Shown here: positions 17,862-25,399 of the stretch, piece by piece
Position numbering within the stretch: position 1 is the stretch's first letter
How the letters are laid out: each line of letters begins with the position of its first letter
NCBI GenBank assembly: GCA_026705025.1
Contig: JAPPBN010000047.1
Location: forward strand, 1-43,196
DNA length: 43,196 nucleotides
DNA from: Bin125 sp026705025
Lineage (GTDB): Bacteria; Chloroflexota; Dehalococcoidia; Bin125
Direction of reading: 5' to 3'
Made by a program: the position numbers and the translations under genes
Notes under the pieces: generated by a model
What the model saw: only the letters and a program-made list of their open reading frames with translations
Database searches by the model: none
What the model was told of the DNA's origin: nothing

Positions 17862-19511
17862 TCACCTGGGTGCGAGCGGTTCCCGCCAGTCCCAGCCGTC
17901 GGCCCCGCGCCAGGCCGCGCCCAAGGGGCCGAGGTCCGCGATCCGCTCGCGATCCGAGACCATGAGCGGCAGTTCGACCCGCGTCCGGGCCAGCTCGGCC
18001 CGGGCGACGGTAAGGAAGCGGTCGGCGGCCAGCGGGTCGTCGAACACCAGCCAGAGCTGGGGCCGGACGCCGTGATCGTCGGTCGGCCGCCTGGTCGCGA
18101 AGTAGCGCAGGTAGGGCGCGAGGCGGGTCCGCATCGTCTGCGGCCGGATTGCGCGTCGTTCCCACTCGAGGAAGGCCGGCCTCCGCTCGCCTTCAGCACG
18201 GAGCATGAAGAAGGCGTCGGGGTGGATCGAGCGCAGCACGCCCGCGGAGCGGAAGTAGCGCGAGGCGCGCTGCGGCGGGTCGAGCTGCAGCAGCTCGCAG
18301 CCGAAATCGCGGGCTTGCTCGGCCAGCGCCGCCGCGAAGCGATGCACGGCCGCGGTGTGACCGATGTGGCGCAGCAGCTGGCGCGAGCGGCGGCCGGGCA
18401 CATCTCGCCAATGCGGCGCGCGCTCCGGTTCGATCGGCCCCGAGCTCCAGCGCCGCCGCGCCAGGTGCGGACTGGCGCGGTCGCGCCTGGCCAGCAGCGC
18501 CAGCGCCCGGTCGGTCGGCGTCAGCCTGCGTTGGCCCTCGACGCGGGCCTCGGCGACGAGCTCCAGCTCGCGCAGCGAGCCCGTGAGCTGCGAGACCCGG
18601 CGGCGGCCGACCCCCATCAACCCCTCCAGCTCGAGCGGCGCGAGCCAGGGCCAGTCGCCGACCAGGTCCAGGGCCCGCTTCTCGGCCGCTCCCAGCCGGC
18701 TGGACAGCGAAGCGTCGCTGTCCTCATCGGTGCTCACCGAGCGCGGCATCGAGCGGCGCGCGGGCGTCCTCTCGCGGCCCCATTCGCCCGGACCCGAGAC
18801 GTAGCCGAGCATGTCCTCGAGGCTCAGCGCCGGCCCGCCCGCCCGCGCGATCCAGACCGCGTCATCGGCCGAGGCGGCCAGCGCGTGGCGTTCGAGCGCG
18901 AGGAAGCAGCCGAACGGCAGCCCGCGGGCGAGGCGGCGCAGCTGCCTCAGGCGCGTGTCGTCCGGGGCCAAGACCAGTGCGGCTGAATAGCCCGGCCCCT
19001 GACCCAGCCTCCGCATCCGCTGGGCGGTCGCCGAACGCTCGACCGTCCGGCCGATGCGGACGACGGCCAGCGTGCGGCCGTCGGCCAGCGCCACCCCGGC
19101 GTCGGCCGGCGACGCGCGGTACCAGCGCAGGCGCAGCGGGTAGGCGACCTCGGCGAGGCCCGAGGCGAGCCGGTAGCAGGCGCCGACCCCGTCCAGCCGG
19201 CGCAGGAGGCTGCGCCTCCACTGCTCGGAGACCGGCCAGGCCTGGAGCAACTCCGCGGGGCTGGCGCCCTGCTCTTGGGCGAGACGCGCCAGGCCGGCGG
19301 CCGTGATGAGGAACCGGCTCGTCCGGGGCAAGAGCACGGTCGCGTGCGGGATCGCTTCGACCAGACCGCGCCCGGACAGCGCCTCGACGTCCCGGTAGAC
19401 GGAGGCGGCCGAGCGGCCCGAGAGCGCCGCCAGCTCGATCCGGTCGGCCAGTGGCGTCTGCGCCAGCTGCTCCAGCAGCTCGACCACGGCAGGGCTCAGA
19501 TCGGACTCCAT
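17862..19511 (-). CDS. Replication-relaxation family protein
   Basis: The 549-residue protein has an N-terminal winged-helix region (RSAASVYRDVEALSGRGLVE), a second DNA-binding-like region near the middle (GVGRRRVSQLTGSLRELELV), and a C-terminal alpha/beta domain with HTAAVHRFAAAL, an IHPDAFF strand and a PAFLEWER strand, the pattern of the replication-relaxation family. These proteins occur on actinobacterial and Gram-positive plasmids and ICEs and are thought to act in DNA relaxation, mobilization or replication control; the exact activity is unsettled. I chose ATG 19511 because GGAG lies six bases upstream; GTG 19541 would add ten residues. It is transcribed divergently from a HTH/coiled-coil gene, with direct repeats between them. 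Confidence 0.8.
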   Translation of the reverse strand: MESDLSPAVVELLEQLAQTPLADRIELAALSGRSAASVYRDVEALSGRGLVEAIPHATVLLPRTSRFLITAAGLARLAQEQGASPAELLQAWPVSEQWRRSLLRRLDGVGACYRLASGLAEVAYPLRLRWYRASPADAGVALADGRTLAVVRIGRTVERSATAQRMRRLGQGPGYSAALVLAPDDTRLRQLRRLARGLPFGCFLALERHALAASADDAVWIARAGGPALSLEDMLGYVSGPGEWGRERTPARRSMPRSVSTDEDSDASLSSRLGAAEKRALDLVGDWPWLAPLELEGLMGVGRRRVSQLTGSLRELELVAEARVEGQRRLTPTDRALALLARRDRASPHLARRRWSSGPIEPERAPHWRDVPGRRSRQLLRHIGHTAAVHRFAAALAEQARDFGCELLQLDPPQRASRYFRSAGVLRSIHPDAFFMLRAEGERRPAFLEWERRAIRPQTMRTRLAPYLRYFATRRPTDDHGVRPQLWLVFDDPLAADRFLTVARAELARTRVELPLMVSDRERIADLGPLGAAWRGADGWDWREPLAPR

Positions 19512-19604
19512 CGTTGTCTCCAGGACCACCGCACCGGCCACGGCGGATCGGCCCTCGTCGACCCGCCGCCGCTACAGGAACACATGTACTACGATGGCCC
19601 TAAG

Positions 19605-19640
19605 TCCGGGAGTTGTCCAGCAAATGTCCGGCGGTTGACC
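19605..19640. promoter_or_regulatory. Two 14-bp direct repeats, 22 bp apart, in a divergent promoter region
   Basis: TCCGGGAGTTGTCC (19605-19618) and TCCGGCGGTTGACC (19627-19640) match at 11 of 14 positions and repeat every 22 bp, about two helical turns. They lie between the divergent replication-relaxation gene (start 19511) and the plus-strand operon at 19667. This is the placement expected of an operator that controls both promoters, or of short iterons. Confidence 0.5.
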
Positions 19641-19666
19641 CCGGACCCGTGTACAGGAGAAGGCAG

Positions 19667-19807
19667 ATGACAACTCTCGGACAGGTAGGTGCGGCGCCCG
19701 GTGTATTGCAGGGCGAACGGGGTTCTGGGGCGAGGGCGAGGCGGCTGGTTTCTGCGCGTCCCGGTTCTCACGCGGTCGGACAGCGGGAAGCGAGCGGCGG
19801 ACAGTGA
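19667..19807 (+). CDS. Short leader ORF coupled to the HTH gene
   Basis: Forty-six codons from ATG 19667, with an AGGAGAAGG ribosome site just upstream. The stop TGA (19805-19807) overlaps the GTG start of the next gene by four bases (GTGA), so translation would be coupled. The product is Gly/Arg/Ala-rich with no domain. It may be a leader peptide for the downstream gene rather than a functional protein. The strong ribosome site and the exact overlap are the only support. Confidence 0.45.
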   Translation: MTTLGQVGAAPGVLQGERGSGARARRLVSARPGSHAVGQREASGGQ

Positions 19808-20778
19808 GTGACGGGGTACAGCCGGGTGGGGAGGACGTGGCCGGGGCCAACGGGGTGGGCTCTGACCCCGGGGGCGGGGAGGCGGCGGCCGGCGACCGGG
19901 CGGGGCGGCTGGGCGGCCTCCTACAGGACCTCCTGCGCAATCACGGGCGGCGGCGCACGGCGGAGTTGTTGGGCCTGAGCGAACGCACACTGCAGCGCCT
20001 GCAGGGGGTGGAGCGGGTGGAACGGGCGGAGGCGGGCGAGCAACTGAGCGAACAGTTCCTGCGGGCACTGGAGGACTACGAGGCAAAGCATGCGGGGTCG
20101 GAGGCGCTGTCCCCGCTGACCCCACTGACCACGGAGACGGCAGCGGAGCTGGCGCAACTGAGGCGGCGGGTGGACAGGCTGGAACGAGCCTTGCCCGAGA
20201 ACATCGGCGACATCCACGGTATCCACGGGGCTGTGGACCGGCTTCAGGCTTCGGTCGAACAACTGCAGCAACAGCTGGCGTCGCTACAGAGGGGAGGGGA
20301 CGACGGGGAGACGGTCGACTCAGTCGGATCGGCGGCACACGCTGGGACTCATGCGGGGACGAGCATCAGGAGCGCAGACCTCCCCCAGCGCCAGTACCCC
20401 GAACTGGTCACGCTCGAGGCGGAGCCAGGCGAGCGGCGCTTCTACGACCGGGCGACGCTGACGATCACCGCCTGGCGCCGGGCCAGGGCGAGACGGAGGC
20501 ATGCCTCCAACACGCTCGGCAGGCTCGACACGCTCAACAGGCTCGACAGGCTCAGGGCCGACGAGCGGCTGCTGGAACTGGAGCTCGAACTGGTCGGCGA
20601 GCACGGACTGACCCTACCGCCCGCCGACCGCCCCTGGGACGGACTCAGGCGGCAGACCGAACTGCGGGTGATGCGGGAGGCGCTGGGACGGGTCAGGCGC
20701 GACCGGCGCCGGGCCCAGGTTGTGCACTGGGGCTTGCGGCTGCTGACCTTGGGGTTGTGGGGGCGCGATGGAGGCTGA
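19804..20778 (+). CDS. HTH and coiled-coil protein of unknown function
   Basis: The 324-residue protein begins at GTG 19804. Residues ~38-72 form a Fis-like helix-turn-helix (RRTAELLGLSERTLQRLQG). A coiled coil follows (AELAQLRRRVDRLERAL and VDRLQASVEQLQQQLASL), then a second helical, Arg-rich domain with repeated LDxLNRLDRLR segments and a basic C-terminus. This combination suggests an oligomeric DNA-binding protein, for example a regulator or partition-type factor, but no family is recognized. It is divergent from the replication-relaxation gene and could bind the direct repeats in the shared promoter region. Translation is probably coupled to the short ORF before it. Confidence 0.75.
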   Translation: MSDGVQPGGEDVAGANGVGSDPGGGEAAAGDRAGRLGGLLQDLLRNHGRRRTAELLGLSERTLQRLQGVERVERAEAGEQLSEQFLRALEDYEAKHAGSEALSPLTPLTTETAAELAQLRRRVDRLERALPENIGDIHGIHGAVDRLQASVEQLQQQLASLQRGGDDGETVDSVGSAAHAGTHAGTSIRSADLPQRQYPELVTLEAEPGERRFYDRATLTITAWRRARARRRHASNTLGRLDTLNRLDRLRADERLLELELELVGEHGLTLPPADRPWDGLRRQTELRVMREALGRVRRDRRRAQVVHWGLRLLTLGLWGRDGG

Positions 20779-21109
20779 CAATCACCGTGCGCCGCGACAC
20801 ACCCGTGCCACTCGCGACGCGGAGCGCGCCACGGACGCGTAGAGTGGCGTGCTTACGAGTCGGAGCAGGGCGCGATCGAACTGGTTCTCTCGAGTTCAGT
20901 TCAATTCCGTGGGTGTTGTGTTGCCATCAGCCGGCTCGAACCGGACCGAGATCGTGCCCGGAACGTTGGTCGTCGCCCAGGCAGTAGCGCTGATTCGACT
21001 TCAAGACGGAAGTGGGGGCAATACGCGGTGAGAGGTTGTGGGAACTCTGGTCCTCTATCCCGCCAACAGCGACGTTAGCCCACGGACACCTCCGTAGAAT
21101 GTCTGCTGG
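20779..21109. other. Gap with no gene; possible -10 element near its end
   Basis: No coding sequence or RNA gene is seen. TAGAAT at 21095-21100, ten bases before the ATG of the next gene, resembles a -10 hexamer and would give a nearly leaderless transcript. No matching -35 is evident. Confidence 0.3.
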
Positions 21110-21664
21110 ATGTCTCGACGCCGCCTAGGGGCACTGGTCGCAATCCTAGCGTTCGGCTGCTTTTGGGCGCTGCGCGCGCTGCTCGGGGGCAGTGACTCCG
21201 CCTCCGTCGTTCCCCAGGCATCGCCCACCCAGCCTGCTGAAGCCATTGATGAGCAGGTCATCCAGTTGGTGGAGCCGCGTGGCCTGGGCGGCAACCTCTC
21301 TCCCACCCGACTGCTGCGCAACTTGTATCCGTCGCTATGGAGAGCCGACGGGTACTGCTGGGAAGAGGGAACATCCGATCACGACGCCGCAAACGCGCAG
21401 GTTGACACCGGTCTCACGGACGGCGATGAACCCCCTGCCGATCTCTTGGCGTTGTTCGCAGGTCGGCTCCGCGGCTACCACGACTATGAGCACAGGTCAT
21501 TCAACTCACGCCGCCTGCTGTTTCTGCATCAAGAGATGACCGCGACCAGCGCCGGTCGAGAGGGGCCTCAGGCCAGCGCCGTGAAGATCATTCGCATGGA
21601 GCGTCCGGACGGACGGCGATTCTGGGCCGTTGACGACTCTGCCACCGTCTATCCGTGCGACTAA
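21110..21664 (+). CDS. Membrane-anchored protein of unknown function
   Basis: The 184-residue protein has a short basic N-terminus (MSRRR), a hydrophobic segment at about 6-25 that could be an uncleaved signal anchor, and an outside-facing domain with three Cys spread between residue 17 and the C-terminal YPCD. No catalytic motif or family is recognized. The ribosome site is weak, which fits the possible leaderless promoter upstream. Neighbours are the HTH/coiled-coil gene upstream and a decayed istB downstream, so this may be a stray cargo gene. The coding call rests on frame quality and a plausible membrane topology. Confidence 0.6.
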   Translation: MSRRRLGALVAILAFGCFWALRALLGGSDSASVVPQASPTQPAEAIDEQVIQLVEPRGLGGNLSPTRLLRNLYPSLWRADGYCWEEGTSDHDAANAQVDTGLTDGDEPPADLLALFAGRLRGYHDYEHRSFNSRRLLFLHQEMTATSAGREGPQASAVKIIRMERPDGRRFWAVDDSATVYPCD

Positions 21665-21786
21665 TCCTTGAACATTGACGGCACCAGCCTCTCGCCGATG
21701 ATGATGGTCGTCAGATTCTTGCTGCCGCTCACGATGTCGAGCAAGATCGCAGAGTCCGCGACTAGAGCGTGCGCGCGGCACCGCCA

Positions 21787-22133
21787 ATGGTCGGCCCGAT
21801 CGGAGTGGGCAAGAGCTTCCTCGCACCGGTGCTTGGCTACGCCGCCGTGCGCGCCGGTCACACGGTCCGCTCCGCCCCGGCCGACCGCTGCTTCCGCGAG
21901 ATGGCCCTGGCCCGCGCCGACCACGCCGTCGACAAGACCTTCCGCAGCTTCCTCGCGCCCGATCTGCTGATCCTCGACGCGACGACCTCGGCCTGCACCG
22001 GCTCGACCACCAGCAGTCGATCGACCTCTACGAACTAGTCATCGCCCGCCAGCGCACCGCCGGCTTCGTGATCACCTCCAACCACGCCGTCCGGGAATGG
22101 CTCCGCCTGTTCGACGACCCATCCGCACACTGA
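21787..22133 (+). pseudogene. istB: Frameshifted istB (IS21-family helper ATPase), ends missing
   Basis: From ATG 21787 the frame reads a P-loop (GPIGVGKSF) and the IstB core (REMALARADHAVDKTFRSF, then LLILD). At about 21978 five extra bases (GCGAC) shift the frame; the rest of IstB continues in the new frame (LGLHRLDHQQSIDLYELVIA, TSNHAVREWL, LFDDP) to TGA 22131-22133. The N-terminal part before the P-loop and the C-terminal tail after LFDDP are missing. No istA or terminal repeats are visible. The missing C-terminal tail matches the relic at 13817-13900. Confidence 0.85.
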
Positions 22134-22309
22134 TATCCAACCATCTGCCCGCCGCTGACCTAGCCAAATGTCTGTGGCAATGAGTGGTCAAGGGACGCTG
22201 GCTATCGACACTGACCAGGCGACCAATCCGGCCCCATATGCTGGGATTGCCGCCCGAGAGACCACTCAGGTTCGTGGCGGCCAAGCGTGACCAAAGGGGA
22301 ATGACACCA

Positions 22310-22846
22310 ATGACCGACCAGTTCGCCGACCAACTGCAGGTCGAACTCGACGGCATCCAGACCGAGCTGGACAGGCTCGACGCGAAGCGCCGGCTGATCG
22401 AGCAACTGCTGACCCTGGAGTCCGGCGCTGGTCCTGCCGCTCCGGTCGCCGCTGCAGCGGCCAGCGGTCGCGCTGCCCGCAGGCCGGCGCCGGCAGCCAA
22501 GCGCCCGCGCCGCCCGCGCGGCCTCATCACGGGCAAGATCCGCGAGTTCCTCGCGGGTCGGCGCGAGCCTGCGCATGGGACCGAGATCCTCGCCTACCTC
22601 GAGCGTGCAGACGCGGCCCCGCTCTCTGCCAAGCCGATGGCGACCCTGCAGTCCGCGTTGCAGCGGCTGAAGGAACAGGGCGAGGTCGAGAACATGGGCC
22701 GCAACCGCTGGCGGCTGCGGCTAGCCGAGGCTGAGGCGTCTGCTCCGGCGGCTCCGCCTTCGGCAGCCCCATCATCCCCGGCCGCCGGTCCGCCGGTGGT
22801 CACCTCGACCACGAGGTTCGGCGCGCGCCCCGGTGAAGCGCAATGA
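22310..22846 (+). CDS. Coiled-coil and winged-helix DNA-binding protein
   Basis: A 178-residue protein. Residues ~5-45 form a coiled coil (ELDGIQTELDRLDAKRRLIEQ), followed by an Ala/Arg/Pro-rich basic linker and a winged-helix domain (about 80-145: GKIREFLAGRREPAHGTEI, then ATLQSALQRLKEQGEVENMG and RNRWRL) and an Ala/Pro-rich tail. This looks like a small transcription or nucleoid regulator. Of two ATGs, I chose 22310, which lies nine bases after AAAGGGGA; the ATG at 22301 is too close to that site. It stands alone between the istB relic and a minus-strand gene. Target and role are unknown. Confidence 0.75.
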   Translation: MTDQFADQLQVELDGIQTELDRLDAKRRLIEQLLTLESGAGPAAPVAAAAASGRAARRPAPAAKRPRRPRGLITGKIREFLAGRREPAHGTEILAYLERADAAPLSAKPMATLQSALQRLKEQGEVENMGRNRWRLRLAEAEASAPAAPPSAAPSSPAAGPPVVTSTTRFGARPGEAQ

Positions 22847-22892
22847 TCACGACCTCAGCACGCGAGCCGTCGACCGGCGCGACTGCGCGCAG

Positions 22893-23147
22893 CTAGCCTT
22901 CATCCGCTTCGGCCAGCCGGGCGAGCAGCCAGAGCTTGCAGCTCTCGCACCAGAAGAGACAGCGCCGCTCCTCGGGATCGGCGCGGGACTCGACCACGCG
23001 CTGCAAGAGCACCAGGTGGCCGGCGTGCCCCCAGGCGTCCAGGTCGGCGGCCAGGCCGCCGCGGGCGTGTACCAGCGCTGCTGGTTGGACCGATGCATCC
23101 GCTTCCAGCCGCCGGGCGGGTCTCGACTTGTGATCGTTCTGCCTCAT
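22893..23147 (-). CDS. Small Cys protein, WGH...FWCESC family (copy 1)
   Basis: Eighty-four residues from ATG 23147, eight bases after a strong GGAGGT ribosome site. The C-terminal half carries WGHAGHLVLLQRV, then C-x3-C-x2-C in CLFWCESC, then a Leu-rich end. The same pattern occurs in the next minus-strand gene. The His and three Cys could bind a metal ion, but this is inference. I do not recognize the family. The longer open frame upstream (to 23372) lacks a ribosome site and is not protein-like. Confidence 0.68.
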   Translation of the reverse strand: MRQNDHKSRPARRLEADASVQPAALVHARGGLAADLDAWGHAGHLVLLQRVVESRADPEERRCLFWCESCKLWLLARLAEADEG

Positions 23148-23314
23148 CCGCTGCACCTCCGGGCGGCACGATACCGCCCGCAGCCGCTTCGAACTGCATG
23201 CCGAGTGTCGCGAGCATGCCATCAGCCGGTCGGCCGGCCCAGCGGAAACCCCGCTCCAGATCTTGCCCCCGGCAAGGCGTGCCACGCTCTGGCCCGCAGC
23301 CGCCGCGCTCTGTC

Positions 23315-23566
23315 CTATCGGACTCGCGGTTGGTCCAGCACCAGCAGCTGGGCGACGTGGCAGCTCTCGCACCAGAACCAGCAGGTCAGGGCGCCAGAGC
23401 CGGGCGACCGCTGAACGCGCTCCAGCATTAGCTCGTAACCCTCGTGTCCCCAGCCATTCAGCTCGCGCTGGGCTTCGCGGGCCAAGCCCTGCGCCCGCCC
23501 CTGGGCCGCCGAGAGTTGAGGCTGTGCACGCTCAAGCGCACCGGCCAGCTGCTCGACCGTCGGCAT
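23315..23566 (-). CDS. Small Cys protein, WGH...FWCESC family (copy 2)
   Basis: Eighty-three residues from ATG 23566, six bases after GGGAG. It shares with the previous entry a helical N-terminus, the motif WGHEGYELMLERV and the CWFWCESC cluster near the C-terminus. The two copies are tandem on the minus strand, 167 bp apart, and well diverged outside the shared motifs, so the duplication is old or they were kept as a functional pair. The upstream gap (23567-24256) probably contains their promoter. No family name can be given. Confidence 0.68.
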   Translation of the reverse strand: MPTVEQLAGALERAQPQLSAAQGRAQGLAREAQRELNGWGHEGYELMLERVQRSPGSGALTCWFWCESCHVAQLLVLDQPRVR

Positions 23567-23634
23567 CGGTCGCTCCCGTCTGCCCTGTGCCGACGATAGC
23601 CAACGAGGATCCGCGGTCGCGCGGGGCACCAGTG

Positions 23635-23643
23635 TTATCCACA
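23635..23643 (+). promoter_or_regulatory. Consensus DnaA box
   Basis: TTATCCACA, an exact match to the bacterial DnaA-box consensus, in a gene-free region that also has direct repeats and inverted repeats. Only two exact boxes were noticed in the window (the other at 17829). Confidence 0.5.
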
Positions 23644-23799
23644 ACACAGACTGGGCCGCGCGGGCAAACTCGACGCCCGCGCCCTGTTCGCATCGCTCCC
23701 GGGGGAGTACTACTGGAAATGGTTTCCGGCTTTCGCCAGCTCTTCCTCCTGAGAAAGCTGGCGGGTTCGTCCCCGACCCGGAACCGCGCCTCGGGATCA

Positions 23800-23887
23800 G
23801 AGCCTTGCTCTCCTGGGGAACGGCGCCACTGAGGGACAAGCGCTCTCCGCAGCGCGAACCGGTCCAGTGATCGAGCCTTGCTCTCCT
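23800..23887 (+). repeat. Tandem degenerate repeats, iteron-like
   Basis: GAGCCTTGCTCTCCT occurs exactly at 23800-23814 and 23873-23887, a 73-bp period. Each copy is preceded by a GAACCG element, and a third related unit (GAACCGCTCCAGTG near 23974, and GAGCACGTTTGCTCTCC near 24034) lies downstream. They sit beside the DnaA box. Confidence 0.55.
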
Positions 23888-24256
23888 CGGACCGATTTCG
23901 AGACGCGGAACGACCCGGACGGCGGCCGCCAATCCGCAGAGCGCCCGCCGGCCACGGAATCGACACCTGACCGAACCGCTCCAGTGGCAGTTCGGTCGCT
24001 TCGTGTCCCGCGCCTGGCTCGAACACGATGGATTGAGCACGTTTGCTCTCCCGAGCGCTTCGGCCGAACTGCCCAACCCCCTCTTCACCGCTCTCCGACT
24101 CCCGCCGGTCCCGGCACCCGACCGCGGGCGGAGTGCGTCCATCACCTCGTTTCACCCGTCAACCGCGAAGATCTGCGCGCTCGATGCCGGCGCCGGTCGC
24201 CAGCCACCCACAGCTATCCCCACCCACCGAACACCGGAACACGAAGGGAGTTTCCG

Positions 24257-24802
24257 ATGGAGAACGTCAAGCAACCCAGCACACGAGGCCGCTATGTCGG
24301 CCCCTCGGCCGCCCGGATCGGCGAGCTGATAGCACCTGCTCAGCGGGTCAGGTTTGAGCGCGGCTGGTTCTGGACCGCCGCCCTCTGCCACGAATCGGAT
24401 CAGGACCAGTTGGCCTTCCGCCAGCGGCCGGACGGCGATGGGATCGACGTCCGCTGCAAGTCCGCCGGCTGCCCGCGCGAGGAGATCATCCGCTCGCTGG
24501 AGCAGGCGGCAGGCGAGTCGATCTGGTCTGCCTACACGACCGAGCCTCGGCCATCGGCGGCGAGACAACCGCAGGTCGGCGAGACCGATGGCCCGGACCG
24601 GACAGGCAGGACCGGCGGACGCTCATGGCGACTCGCCCTGGCGCCGTTCGCCGTGCTCCTGCTGGCCGCGCCGCTGGTCTTCGGCCACGGCCTCGAGGTC
24701 GCGGCGCTGAACGCCTTCGGTCTCGGCTGGGCGGGTTGGCTCGGGCATCGCGTGCTGGTCAACCGCGGACGCACGGCCGCGAAGGGAGGCCGAGCGCGCT
24801 AG
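24257..24802 (+). CDS. Primase-type zinc-binding protein with C-terminal membrane segments
   Basis: A 181-residue protein from ATG 24257, seven bases after AAGGGAG. The N-terminal half resembles the zinc-binding front of plasmid and phage primases: a Cys-His pair (LCHES), a short beta segment, and a CKSAGC cluster followed by a helix (EEIIRSLEQA). There is no Toprim or primase catalytic domain. The C-terminal third has two hydrophobic segments (WRLALAPFAVLLLAAPLVF and ALNAFGLGWAGWLGHRVLV), so it may tether a nucleic-acid-binding head to the membrane. It opens the long plus-strand DNA-metabolism run and lies next to the candidate origin. Function is unknown. Confidence 0.72.
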   Translation: MENVKQPSTRGRYVGPSAARIGELIAPAQRVRFERGWFWTAALCHESDQDQLAFRQRPDGDGIDVRCKSAGCPREEIIRSLEQAAGESIWSAYTTEPRPSAARQPQVGETDGPDRTGRTGGRSWRLALAPFAVLLLAAPLVFGHGLEVAALNAFGLGWAGWLGHRVLVNRGRTAAKGGRAR

Positions 24803-24840
24803 ACCATCCACGTCCCATCCAAGCCCCATCCAAGCCAGGC

Positions 24841-24870
24841 GAAGGGCCGTCTCTCCGGAGGCGGCCCTTC
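24841..24870 (+). terminator. Hairpin after the zinc-binding membrane protein gene
   Basis: A perfect 9-bp stem (GAAGGGCCG with CGGCCCTTC) encloses a nested CTCCGGAG palindrome and is followed by TTCGTT. It lies 38 bp after the stop codon. The weak T-run means termination may be partial. Confidence 0.55.
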
Positions 24871-24872
24871 TT

Positions 24873-24890
24873 CGTTGCCCCGGGGCAACG
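24873..24890. promoter_or_regulatory. Perfect 18-bp palindrome
   Basis: CGTTGCCCCGGGGCAACG is a perfect palindrome lying between the hairpin and the ribosome site of the next gene. It could be a dimeric operator or a second small hairpin. Confidence 0.4.
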
Positions 24891-24934
24891 ACATCCAACC
24901 CGCAGTCCGACGTCCTCAACGAAAGGAGACCCCC

Positions 24935-25399
24935 ATGACTGCAGCAGCCACGACCGCCCCGATGACCGCTCCCCGGCCCACGCTCGAGGAGCTGGTCGAC
25001 CGGATCATCGACGCCGTGTTCGGCCCCGAGGACACGGCCCAGCCGACGACTACCCCGGCTCGGGGGATTCACGAGGCGCGCCGCCTGAGACGGGCCGGCG
25101 ACCTCGACCAGGCGCTCGGCATCTTCGCCGAGTTGGACCTGGCCGGCGCCACCGACCGTGAGCGGCGCTGGGCCTACAGCGAGTTCATCGACCTGGCCCG
25201 CCGCCGCTATCGCGACGACGATGCGTCGGTCTACCGCCCCGGCACGGGCCGCGCCGCCGTTCTCACCCCCTGTGCCGAAGGCGACGACCGGACGCTCGAA
25301 GTCCGCGCCGTCCTGGACATGCGCTGGCGGCCGGGCAAGCTCGCCTCGCGGCGCAGCCTCGGGGGGCTGAGGCCGCTCGCCAAGGGCGGTGCGCGGTGA
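24935..25399 (+). CDS. Hypothetical protein coupled to the primase
   Basis: A 154-residue protein from ATG 24935, after AAAGGAG. The N-terminal part is Ala/Thr-rich, followed by helices (LEELVDRIIDAVFG, ARRLRRAGDLDQALGIFAEL) that resemble a TPR-like pair, and a C-terminal basic segment. No family is recognized. Its TGA overlaps the GTG of the downstream primase by four bases, so the two are translationally coupled and may act together in primer synthesis or replication start. An upstream start at 24875 would run through the palindrome and is unlikely. Confidence 0.72.
   Translation: MTAAATTAPMTAPRPTLEELVDRIIDAVFGPEDTAQPTTTPARGIHEARRLRRAGDLDQALGIFAELDLAGATDRERRWAYSEFIDLARRRYRDDDASVYRPGTGRAAVLTPCAEGDDRTLEVRAVLDMRWRPGKLASRRSLGGLRPLAKGGAR

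Larger units (their letters stand above)
23567..24256. other. Gene-free repeat-rich region, candidate origin (oriV or oriT)
   Basis: No credible gene lies in these 690 bases, although GC-rich open frames cover them. They hold: a consensus DnaA box TTATCCACA at 23635-23643; an 8-bp stem inverted repeat (CGCCAGCT 23734-23741 with AGCTGGCG 23756-23763); a 15-bp exact direct repeat (23800-23814 and 23873-23887) within longer degenerate units; and a third degenerate unit further right. The flanking genes diverge from it. This combination is what one expects of a plasmid or ICE replication or transfer origin, but no AT-rich unwinding element or nic site was identified. Confidence 0.45.

Noticed and set aside
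23532..24155. Minus- and plus-strand open frames across the candidate origin
   Set aside because: No motifs or ribosome sites; the repeat structure explains the region better.
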